Below are positions 1-5,817 of a stretch of 14,528 nucleotides of DNA, piece after piece. The DNA lies in contig JACQUN010000091.1 of the NCBI GenBank assembly GCA_016210285.1, forward strand, positions 1-14,528. Reading direction: 5' to 3'. Both the position numbers and the translations under genes were made by a program. Numbering within the stretch: position 1 is the first letter of the stretch; each line of letters starts with the position of its first letter. The DNA is from Chloroflexota bacterium (GTDB taxonomy: Bacteria; Chloroflexota; Dehalococcoidia; UBA1127; JACQUN01). Under the pieces are notes generated by a model, which saw nothing but the letters and a program-made list of their open reading frames with translations, searched no databases and had not been told where the DNA came from.

Positions 1-127
1 GCCCTGAGCCTGACGAAGGGGTGTCCCCCAGAGACAATTTACCCCCCCTTCCTCGCCAGAGCCTGTCCTGAGCCTGGCGAAGGAAAGGGGGCAGGGGGAT
101 GTTCGAAAAGGGTTTTTCATCACCCTG
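1..127. repeat. Intergenic dispersed repeat, copy A
   Basis: This non-coding stretch lies 3' of the HD-GYP gene. Positions 61-112 match 12116-12167 in the same orientation at 48 of 52 bases, without gaps. The shared core reads CTGAGCCTGGCGAAGGAAAG, then G-rich sequence, then TCGAAAAGGG. A partial version of the CTGAGCCTG-CGAAGG word begins at position 4. Positions 18-31 hold GGGGTGTCCCCCAG, which recurs inverted near 13534-13547. I see no reading frame here. It looks like a genome-wide intergenic repeat family, but its copy number cannot be judged from this window. Confidence 0.6.
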
Positions 128-1468
128 CTAGAGCATGGCTTTGAGGGCAGCAAAGCAGTCGGGGCTGAGGTGGCTCCCCACCTCCTTGTCCATGACCTGA
201 AAAATCTGCTCCGTCTCCAGGGCAGGGCGATAGGGGCGGTCCTCGGAGAGGGCCTGGAACATATCGGCGATGGAGACGATGTGGGCGGCCGCGGTCATCT
301 GGGGGCCGGTGAGCTGGCGGAAGTAGCCGCCGCCGTTCATCCACTCGTGGTGGGCCCCCGCAATGGTGGCCAGCGGCCGCAGCACCCCTACCCTGGAGAG
401 GATGCGCTCGCTGTAGTAGGGGTGCAGCCGCATGCGCTCCCACTCCCGCTCCGTGAGCTTGCCTTTCTTGTCCAGGATGCTGTTGGGCACCGAGACCTTC
501 CCCATGTCGTGGAGCAGCCCCGCCCGCCTGACGAGGGTGACCTCCGCCTCGGGCAGCCCCATCCTCTTTGCCAGCCCCTCTGCCACCAGGGCAACGCCTC
601 GGGAGTGGTTGGCGGTAAAGGGGGACTTCATGTCAATGACCTCGGCGAAAACGGCGGCGATGTCGTCAAGGCGGCCCTCGGGAACGGAGCTGAAAGGTGT
701 CTGCGGCTCCATGCCTCCGAGCTGCTCCGGAAGCTTCTCCTGCTGCAGCGCCTCCCAAAAAGCAGGAACCCGGGAAAGCTCCAGGAAGGCATCCACCACC
801 TCGGGGTCGAAGGCCTTGCCACGCCTCTCCTGGGCCACCTCCTGGGCCGCCTGAGGGCCGTCCTCAGCAGCGCCCACGTCCTGGGCCACCTCGGCCAGGC
901 TGACCACCCTGGCGCCGATGGGGATGAACCTGCCCCGCACCCCATGGGCGGACCCTTTCCCGTCCCATCGCTCTCCCAGGTGGTTCAGGTTGTCCTGGAC
1001 ACCCCGGGAAAGCCCAAGCTTCTCCGCGATCCGCAGACCGGTGGCGCAGTAGGTAACATGCATCTCCCTGGTAGTCTTCATGGTCTGCGCCAGGGCGCTC
1101 AGCAGCTTGACCCCACGGGCAACGGCGTTGGCCTCGGGGGCCACGTTGCTCCCAAGCCACCGTAGCATCCCTGCCATGTCGCCAGCGTCCAGGCGATGCA
1201 TCTCGGCGACCGCCTTGACGTCATCGCCACCCAGCATGGCGGCAAGACTTGCCGCGTTGCGCAGTCAGCCCACGTCCTGCAACAGCGCTGTGTAGTAAAC
1301 GTCGGAGCGCTCCTGCTCCGAGAGCTTCAGAGTCTCCGCCAGGCGCAGGCTGACGTAGCACGTCCTCACCCCGTGCTCCACGGGGCGGTCCTCAGCCAGG
1401 TCCGTGGCCATAGAAAGCGATGACAGCAGCTCTGACATGGGGACCCGTCTTTCGGGGAGTTCAGCCAT
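128..1468 (-). CDS. Tandem HD-GYP phosphohydrolase with in-frame TGA at codon 68
   Basis: This is probably a signalling phosphodiesterase of the HD-GYP type, a family that hydrolyses cyclic di-GMP. The start at 1468 is chosen because a strong Shine-Dalgarno sequence (GGAGGAGG) sits six bases upstream. Read through, the frame has 446 codons with two HD-GYP-like halves. The N-terminal half is degenerate: LLQDVG replaces LLHDxGK, and the later GERWDGKGSAHG resembles HHExxDGxGYP. The C-terminal half keeps the metal-site motifs: His288, HDMGK at about 320-324, HPYYSERIL, HHE at about 373-375 and NGGGYF at about 379-383. One TGA at 1265-1267 interrupts the frame at codon 68, where relatives usually have Cys (LxGCTA). 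The first ATG after it (1237) has no ribosome binding site. It may be a pseudogene, a sequencing error or a selenocysteine codon. Family assignment is firm; functional status is open. Confidence 0.8.
1239..1267 (-). other. In-frame TGA followed by SECIS-like hairpin
   Basis: On the minus strand the TGA at 1267-1265 is followed by nine bases, then GCGGCAA (1255-1249), loop GTC (1248-1246) and TTGCCGC (1245-1239). That is a perfect 7-bp stem. The apical loop begins 16 nt after the TGA and its first base is G. As I recall them, these fit the bacterial SECIS rules: loop 16-37 nt from UGA, with a G among the first two loop bases. The stem also encodes Ala-Ala-Ser-Leu-Ala-Ala, and GC-rich alanine codons easily make chance palindromes, so the hairpin alone is weak evidence. 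Confidence 0.35.
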
Positions 1469-1691
1469 AGCAACCTCCTCCAGGAGCGCCCGCCCCAGGC
1501 AGTCCCAGGGCTGCCCAGACCGCCGCCTCTCGCACGCATGATAGCACACACCCCTCACGGCAGGGCAGCCCTGGGGCCCCTCGCTTCAAAGGGCCGCTGG
1601 AAAAGTGGACAGGAAATGAGCACTTTTTGGTCTGGCGAGTGGACACCGGCTTCTGGGAGAATCCCACTACCGCACCAAGGGGAGGAACAGC

Positions 1692-2123
1692 ATGTCCGAG
1701 CAGAACAAGGCCGTTGTCCGCCGACTCGTTGATGGGTTCTGGGAAAAGGGAGATGCGAAGGTCATGGATGAGGTGTTCGCTGCCAACTTCATCCATCGTA
1801 ATCCCGCGCCTGGAGCGCCACCCACCCGAGAGGGCCTCAAGCAGACCAACATCATGATCCGGGCAGCCTTCTCCAACGGGCACACTACTGTGGATGACCT
1901 GGTCGCTGAAGGGGACAAGGTCGTGTGGCGCTGGACGTTCCGTGCCACGCACACAGGTCCCCTCATGGGCATCCCCGCCACCGGTAGGCAGATAACGATG
2001 ACGGGGATCGTTGTTGACCGAGTTGTTGGTGGCAAAATCGTGGAACGCTGGGACGTGTCCGACGTCATGGGCCTGATGCAGCAGCTTGGGGTCATCCCTG
2101 CGCCCGGGCAGACTGCTCGGTAA
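1692..2123 (+). CDS. SnoaL-like (NTF2 superfamily) ester cyclase-type protein
   Basis: This 143-residue protein belongs to the SnoaL-like branch of the NTF2 fold, small alpha+beta barrels that bind or isomerise hydrophobic substrates. Members are often annotated as polyketide or ester cyclases, with the true substrate unknown. The N-terminal helix MSEQNKAVVRRLVDGFWEKG, then the FAANFIHRNP segment, the GRQITMTGIVVDRVVGGKIVERW strand region (split by family-typical Gly) and the C-terminal MGLMQQLGVIPAP are typical. A GGGGAGG ribosome binding site precedes the ATG by six bases. Length is normal for the family. It stands alone, divergent from the HD-GYP gene. Three decayed relatives of it lie nearby (2161-2239, 2762-3054 and 4988-5184), so it is the surviving copy of a locally duplicated family. 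Confidence 0.85.
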   Translation: MSEQNKAVVRRLVDGFWEKGDAKVMDEVFAANFIHRNPAPGAPPTREGLKQTNIMIRAAFSNGHTTVDDLVAEGDKVVWRWTFRATHTGPLMGIPATGRQITMTGIVVDRVVGGKIVERWDVSDVMGLMQQLGVIPAPGQTAR

Positions 2124-2160
2124 CCATCACGAAGGTAGCAGACCAACCACAAAACGGAAG

Positions 2161-2239
2161 GGGGAGGCCGTCTGAGCAGAACAAGGCACTCAGGCGCAAG
2201 CCATTGAGGAGGTCTTTGATAAGCGCAACCTGGCATCAT
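2161..2239 (+). pseudogene. SnoaL N-terminal remnant
   Basis: The sequence GGGGAGG followed by TCTGAGCAGAACAAGGC mirrors the ribosome binding site and first codons of the gene at 1692, but the bases that would supply the ATG are gone. The first part reads SEQNKALRR. After a frameshift, the phase starting at 2203 reads IEEVFDKRNLA, which matches the second conserved block of SnoaL proteins. Nothing family-like is visible after about 2240. I take it as a degraded duplicate; it cannot make a protein. Confidence 0.55.
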
Positions 2240-2319
2240 CCTCTGGTCGGCAATCCGCATACTCAGCCCTCGGACACTCGACGCGATTCCACTTGGGGTA
2301 AGAGAAAGGAGGAAGCGCA

Positions 2320-2760
2320 GTGAAAGCTGATGCAAAGACGGAAGCTGCAGTGATGGCTGCTTTCAACAGGCTCTGGAAGGCCTACGAGACACGCGACGGA
2401 GGCACCCTATCATCCATGTTAGTGCCAGACCCGGATGTGCTTCTCTATGGCACCGGTGCGGACGAGAAGCGCATTGGACCGGCGGAAATCAGGGCACAGT
2501 TCGAGCGCGACTGGTCCCAGTCCGAGACGGCATCCCTGAGATTTGGCTGGCATTCTGTCTCGTCGGCAGGTGGGGTGGCATTGGTGGCAGCAGACGGAGC
2601 TGCTCACGTCAAGGTCGGCGGGCAAGCAGTGACTATGCCACTGCGAGCTACCATGGTGTTTGAGCAGCGGGGGGACAGGTGGCTCGTGGCGCAGATGCAC
2701 GTATCTACACCGGCCGGTGAGCAGGCCGCAGGCGAGTCATGGATCACACCACCAAGGTAG
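2320..2760 (+). CDS. SnoaL-like/DUF4440-type NTF2-fold protein
   Basis: This 146-residue protein also has the NTF2 fold but belongs to a different subfamily from the 1692 gene, closest to the SnoaL_3 / DUF4440 type. Supporting segments are the first helix with LWKAYETRDGGTLSSML, the strand DPDVLLYGTGADEKRIG, the helix AEIRAQFERDW, and the final strands RATMVFEQRGDRWLVAQMH with STP. The start is GTG, preceded by AAAGGAGG at seven bases. No catalytic residue can be named, and many members are only known as stress- or ligand-related small proteins. It sits between two decayed SnoaL fragments and probably has its own promoter or a short transcript with the 1692 gene. Confidence 0.75.
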   Translation: MKADAKTEAAVMAAFNRLWKAYETRDGGTLSSMLVPDPDVLLYGTGADEKRIGPAEIRAQFERDWSQSETASLRFGWHSVSSAGGVALVAADGAAHVKVGGQAVTMPLRATMVFEQRGDRWLVAQMHVSTPAGEQAAGESWITPPR

Positions 2761-2761
2761 G

Positions 2762-3054
2762 CACCCGGGAGCCGCGACCAGGTGGAACGAGGGGTTCGGT
2801 CAGCACCTGGGCCAGGTGCGCAATGCCAACTTCAGCGTTGACATTCCCGGCTTGTCTACCCCCATCCCCCGACCTCCTCCCCCCGAAAGAAAGATGGGCG
2901 CTTACGTACCCTGGAGGAGCTCGGTTGGAACGGTTGGGAGAAGATTGACCGTATCGCTGGCGACAAGCTCGTGGAGGAGTGGGAGGTCTTTGACCAGATG
3001 GGCATGATGCAGCAGCTTGGGGTCATCCCTGCGCCCTCGCAGGCTGCCGGGTAG
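2762..3054 (+). pseudogene. Frameshifted SnoaL-like remnant
   Basis: Two SnoaL pieces in different frames are visible. Around 2775-2850 one frame reads NEGFGQHLGQVRNANFSVDI, resembling the central helix and strand. From 2890 another frame reads LEELGWNGWEKIDRIAGDK, then VEEWEVFDQMGMMQQLGVIP, and ends at a TAG at 3052-3054. The last 31 or so bases before the terminal codons are identical to the 3' end of the 1692 gene. Between the pieces is C-rich sequence with no family similarity. The gene is broken by indels and has no start of its own. Confidence 0.6.
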
Positions 3055-3087
3055 CCGCTGCCACCGAGACCAGGCCAGGCAAACTAC

Positions 3088-3116
3088 CTTGAGGGAGGGG
3101 AACCCTTTCTCTCAAG
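3088..3116. terminator. Stem-loop between convergent genes
   Basis: CTTGAGGGA (3088-3096) can pair with TCTCTCAAG (3108-3116), eight of nine positions Watson-Crick plus one wobble, around an 11-nt loop. It lies between the plus-strand SnoaL remnant and the 3' end of the minus-strand amidase gene. There is no clear T tract on either side, so a terminator role is only suggested by position. Confidence 0.3.
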
Positions 3117-3180
3117 CGTGTCCTAACGAAGCCGAAGGGAGAGGGTTGCCCTGATGTCTCTGTGAAAGGACTGCTTGTAG

Positions 3181-4542
3181 TCACTTCGGCTCCGGTGGCC
3201 GCAGCCTCACGTCCAGCACCCGCTCGCACCAGCGAGCCACGGCCAGCAGCCGCTCCTCCGCGAAGGGGGCGGCCACAAGCTGGAGCCCCATGGGCACGCC
3301 TGAGCGGGCCAGCCCGGAGGGGATGGAGATGCTCGGCAGGCCGGAGAAGGTCCAGGGGCCCTGGAACGAGGCGTCCCCGGTGTTGCTGAGATCCCTGGGC
3401 GCAGGTGCAGGGGTGCTGGGCGTGAGGAAGACGTCCACTGTTCCTGCCAGGGCCTCGATTTCCCGGCGGAACTGGCGGCGCAGGCGCTGGGCCTGCACAT
3501 AGCGGACCCCAGGGACCAGAAAAGCTGACTCCAGCATCCTCCGGAGCATGGGGCTGTATTCGGCTGCTCGCTCCCGGAAGACCTCCTCGTGGTAGGCGGC
3601 GCACTCGACGTTGAAGACAACCCCTTGGGCTGCGGCAACCATGTCAAAACTGTTCGGCAGCTTTACCTCTTCTGCTCGAGCTCCGGCTTCGGCCAAGCGC
3701 CCAACCAGCGCCTCGGTGTGGGCGCGGGTCTCTGCATCGGCCCGCTCCCAGAAGGGCTGCCAGAGCACGCCGATGCGGGGCGGGCCATCCAGGCGCTCCA
3801 GGGCCCGATGGTAGTCCGGCACACGCCGGCGGGCCGAGCTGGGGTCCCTGGGGTCGTAGCCTGCCAGAACGCTCAGCACCAGGGCCGCGTCCTCCACCGT
3901 CCGCACGAGGATGCCCACGTGGTCGAGGGACCAGCTCGCCGGGATCACCCCATACCGGCTGATGAGCCCATAGGTCGGTTTGAGGCCAACCACCCCGTTG
4001 TAGGCGGCGGGCCGCAGGGTGGAGCCCACGGTCTGGGAGCCCAGGGCCGCCGGGCACATCCGGGCGGCCACGGCCACCGCAGAGCCCGCGCTTGAGCCCC
4101 CTGGCGTGTGGGCCGGGTTCCAGGGGTTCACGGTACGGGGAGGGTCCCCCGTCGCGGCGAACTCGGCGGTCACCGTCTTCCCCAGGATGACGGCCCCCGC
4201 CCGCTTCAGACGCGTGACCACCGTGGCGTCGAAGTCTGGAACAAAATCGGCGTATACCCTGGAAGAGGCCGTGGTCTTCACGCCCCTTGTGTAGATGATG
4301 TCCTTGAGCCCGACGGGGATGCCGTGGAGGGGAGTGCGCGGGCCGCGGCGCCTGATCTCCTGCTCCGCGCGGCGGGCCTGCCTGAGCACCGACCCCCTGT
4401 CAACCGTCTCCCACGCCTTGAGCGCAGGCTCTAGGGCGTTGATACAGGCAAGGCACGCCTCGGCCAGGGCCACCGGGGAGAGCGTGCCGTCCTTTATGCG
4501 ATCCGCTGCCTGGGCCACCGTCAGCTTGTACGGCTCCCCCAT
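3181..4542 (-). CDS. Amidase, GatA-like amidase signature family
   Basis: This 453-residue enzyme hydrolyses or transfers an amide group, using the Ser-cisSer-Lys triad of the amidase signature family. Visible elements are GIPVGLKD (catalytic Lys at about 80), TPGGSSAGSA (cis-Ser at about 150), GSTLRPAA (nucleophile Ser at about 174) and VVGLKPTYG after it. The C-terminal part ends with LPSISIPSG and GLQLVAAPF, typical of the family. The length is normal for a stand-alone amidase. The ATG has a GGGAGG ribosome binding site. Its start lies 15 nt after the stop of a small upstream gene, so the two are probably one operon. The context does not include gatB, so a role in tRNA amidation is unlikely. 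The substrate is unknown. Confidence 0.9.
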   Translation of the reverse strand: MGEPYKLTVAQAADRIKDGTLSPVALAEACLACINALEPALKAWETVDRGSVLRQARRAEQEIRRRGPRTPLHGIPVGLKDIIYTRGVKTTASSRVYADFVPDFDATVVTRLKRAGAVILGKTVTAEFAATGDPPRTVNPWNPAHTPGGSSAGSAVAVAARMCPAALGSQTVGSTLRPAAYNGVVGLKPTYGLISRYGVIPASWSLDHVGILVRTVEDAALVLSVLAGYDPRDPSSARRRVPDYHRALERLDGPPRIGVLWQPFWERADAETRAHTEALVGRLAEAGARAEEVKLPNSFDMVAAAQGVVFNVECAAYHEEVFRERAAEYSPMLRRMLESAFLVPGVRYVQAQRLRRQFRREIEALAGTVDVFLTPSTPAPAPRDLSNTGDASFQGPWTFSGLPSISIPSGLARSGVPMGLQLVAAPFAEERLLAVARWCERVLDVRLRPPEPK

Positions 4543-4557
4543 GCTATCCCTCCCTGC

Positions 4558-4746
4558 CTACAGGAAAAAGGCTGGCTCCTCCTCCCGCTTCGGGAGGTTC
4601 TGGGAAAGCTGCCACAGGGACGCAGCCAGCCGCTCCAGGTTGGGGCGAAGCTCCTCCGCCCTCAGCGGTCCCCATACATCCACCGCCCCCTCACAGAGCT
4701 TCCTGGCGATCTCAGCCTCTGACGCCCCCGGCCGGATGGCGACCAC
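4558..4746 (-). CDS. Small GatC/AtzG-like amidase partner
   Basis: This is a short protein of about 62 residues. I chose the GTG at 4746 because GGGAGG lies five bases before it; an in-frame ATG at 4761 has no ribosome binding site. The middle reads LRPNLERLAASLWQL and the end reads EEEPAFFL. This matches the pattern of GatC and AtzG-like small subunits: an amphipathic helix followed by an acidic EPA tail that packs on the amidase partner. Its position directly before the amidase, 15 nt apart, supports a two-subunit enzyme. The similarity is short, so the family call is tentative, but the gene itself looks real. Confidence 0.6.
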   Translation of the reverse strand: MVAIRPGASEAEIARKLCEGAVDVWGPLRAEELRPNLERLAASLWQLSQNLPKREEEPAFFL

Positions 4747-4823
4747 GGCTCCCTCCCCCATCGCAGTGTGACAGCCATGTTAGCGGAGGCCTCGATGGGT
4801 TGCAAGACTCTTGCTGGCCACGA

Positions 4824-4871
4824 CCAGCACCCTCCACCACGCTGCTCATGGAGCCCGTCCCCGTTGTAGGC
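4824..4871 (+). repeat. 48-bp perfect direct repeat, copy 1
   Basis: This copy runs from CCAGCACCCTCC to CCGTTGTAGGC and is identical at all 48 positions to 5762-5809, same orientation, 938 bp apart. It lies upstream of the amidase operon start. The similarity stops abruptly on both sides. Confidence 0.9.
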
Positions 4872-4931
4872 TAGTGTCGCGTCACGCTAATAGAGTAGCC
4901 AACACGAAGGTCGTGTGCCATGCTCGGGTGC

Positions 4932-4996
4932 ATGAGCAGACCAGCACCGAGCGTTGCACTGACCCCCGAGGAACGGCACGTCCTGGAGGCGCTGGA
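4932..4996 (+). pseudogene. Possible IS630-type transposase N-terminal remnant
   Basis: From the ATG at 4932 the frame reads MSRPAPSVALTPEERHVLEA. The pattern RPAPxxxLTxEERxxLEAL resembles the first residues of IS630-family transposases. Upstream, 4872-4895 (TAGTGTCGCGTCACGCTAAT) looks like an insertion-sequence terminal region, but no matching inverted end is found downstream. After about codon 20 the sequence switches to the SnoaL 3' copy in a different frame, so no transposase body is left. The match is short and the call is tentative. Confidence 0.35.
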
Positions 4997-5184
4997 CGTT
5001 CCGTGCCACGCAGGCCAGTCCACTCATGGGCATCCCCGCCACCAGAAGGCAGATAACCATGACGGGGATTGTTGTTGACCGAGTTGTTGGTGGCAAAATC
5101 GTGGAACGCTGGGACGTGACCGATGTGATGGGCCTGATGCAGCAGCTTGGGGTCATCCCTGCGCCCGGGCAGGCTGGGCGATAG
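4988..5184 (+). pseudogene. Truncated SnoaL 3' copy
   Basis: These 197 bases align without gaps to 1927-2123, the 3' half of the intact SnoaL gene, with about 17 mismatches (about 91% identity). The reading frame is preserved to a TAG: LMGIPATRRQITMTGIVVDR, then VVGGKIVERWDVTDVMGLMQ and QLGVIPAPGQAGR. The first half of the gene is absent, and no start codon or ribosome binding site is present in that frame. The left edge falls within GGCGCTGGACG, directly after the transposase-like remnant. Confidence 0.85.
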
Positions 5185-5335
5185 GCTCCGGTCGGGCGGC
5201 GATCGGGGTTCAGGCATCTGATAGGATGGCATGTGGTAAAGGGGTGGGGGCGTGCCATGCCCATGTTCCTGAACAGCGAGGCTGCAGCGAAGCGCTACAA
5301 GGCCGTTAAGCGCTGGGCATCCAGCTATCAGGTGC

Positions 5336-5608
5336 CTATCGCAGCAACAGACCGAGCCAGGCGAACACTGCAGAGATGCCCAGGATTTGGAGTGTGAGTA
5401 TGACCACATCGCCGAGAAAGCTCCATTCACGGCCGCAGACCAGACAAGACCTGTGCTGCGTAATGCGCTCCCACCAAGTACAAGGGTCATGGGGGAGGCC
5501 AACAATCAGTCTCTTCCGCAGCTCACCGTAGCTCACTATCACGAGCTGTGGGTCTTCATCGTCCATCGGCAACGTCATCACTTCCACACCAGAGTGCCAT
5601 TCTTGCAC
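5336..5608 (-). CDS. Small hypothetical single-span membrane protein
   Basis: I do not recognise this 90-residue protein. The GTG start at 5608 has a good ribosome binding site (AGGAGG, five to six bases upstream), which favours a real gene. The N-terminal two thirds are polar, with an acidic stretch (MDDEDP) and three cysteines at 43, 55 and 58, the last two as CLVC. The C-terminal part, about residues 66-88 (VVILTLQILGISAVFAWLGL), is hydrophobic enough for one transmembrane helix and ends LLLR. That would leave a cytoplasmic N-terminus anchored by its tail. Codon use is less GC-biased than in neighbouring genes, which fits its place inside the accessory patch bounded by the 48-bp repeats. 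Confidence 0.5.
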   Translation of the reverse strand: MQEWHSGVEVMTLPMDDEDPQLVIVSYGELRKRLIVGLPHDPCTWWERITQHRSCLVCGREWSFLGDVVILTLQILGISAVFAWLGLLLR

Positions 5609-5657
5609 GGCGCCCTCCTGTCCGCCATCAGTGATTAGCAGTCAGCAGAGATAAAAA

Positions 5658-5732
5658 TGGAGCGGGCGAGGACATTCGAACTCGCAACTTTTTGCTTAGG
5701 ACGCAGACACTCCACCCCTGAGTTACTTCCGC
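5658..5732 (-). pseudogene. Decayed tRNA-Arg(CCT)-like sequence
   Basis: Read on the minus strand, 75 bases fold as a tRNA and end in encoded CCA. The acceptor pairs at five of seven positions, T8 and A9 are canonical, and the D stem ACTC/GAGT is intact. The anticodon stem TCTGC/GCAAA has one mismatch, with loop GTCCTAA giving anticodon CCT (5700-5698). The TTCGAAT T-loop is present. The 3' T-stem strand is wrong (GTCCT instead of CTCGC), leaving about three of five pairs. The mismatches in three stems suggest a decayed copy or recombination scar rather than a working tRNA. The similarity to GTCTGCCTCCTAAGCAGAAG of normal tRNA-Arg(CCT) genes is clear. Confidence 0.6.
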
Positions 5733-5761
5733 TCGCTTCAACGCGATCCTAGAGAACCAGG

Positions 5762-5809
5762 CCAGCACCCTCCACCACGCTGCTCATGGAGCCCGTCCCC
5801 GTTGTAGGC
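5762..5809 (+). repeat. 48-bp perfect direct repeat, copy 2
   Basis: This is identical to 4824-4871. It ends nine bases before the stop codon of the MFS gene and begins 30 bases beyond the 5' end of the tRNA-like sequence. Together the two copies bound the accessory patch. Confidence 0.9.
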
Positions 5810-5817
5810 AGGGCCCC

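Noticed and set aside
170..1165. Long plus-strand open frame of 331 codons opposite the HD-GYP gene
   Set aside because: It is the antisense shadow of a GC-rich gene with clear HD-GYP motifs; its translation is low-complexity and lacks a ribosome binding site.
1265..1267. Alternative genetic code with TGA read as Trp or Gly
   Set aside because: Other genes in the window, including thiG and thiE, end at TGA in the expected place, so TGA is a normal stop here.
1667..2335. Minus-strand frame of 222 codons across the SnoaL gene
   Set aside because: The plus-strand SnoaL protein is clearly real and has its own ribosome binding site; the antisense frame has no family features.
5257..5397. Plus-strand frame of 46 codons starting MPMFLNSEAAAKRYKAVKRW
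   Set aside because: The helical, basic composition looks protein-like, but there is no convincing ribosome binding site, it overlaps the better-supported minus-strand gene, and no family is recognised. It may be a gene fragment.
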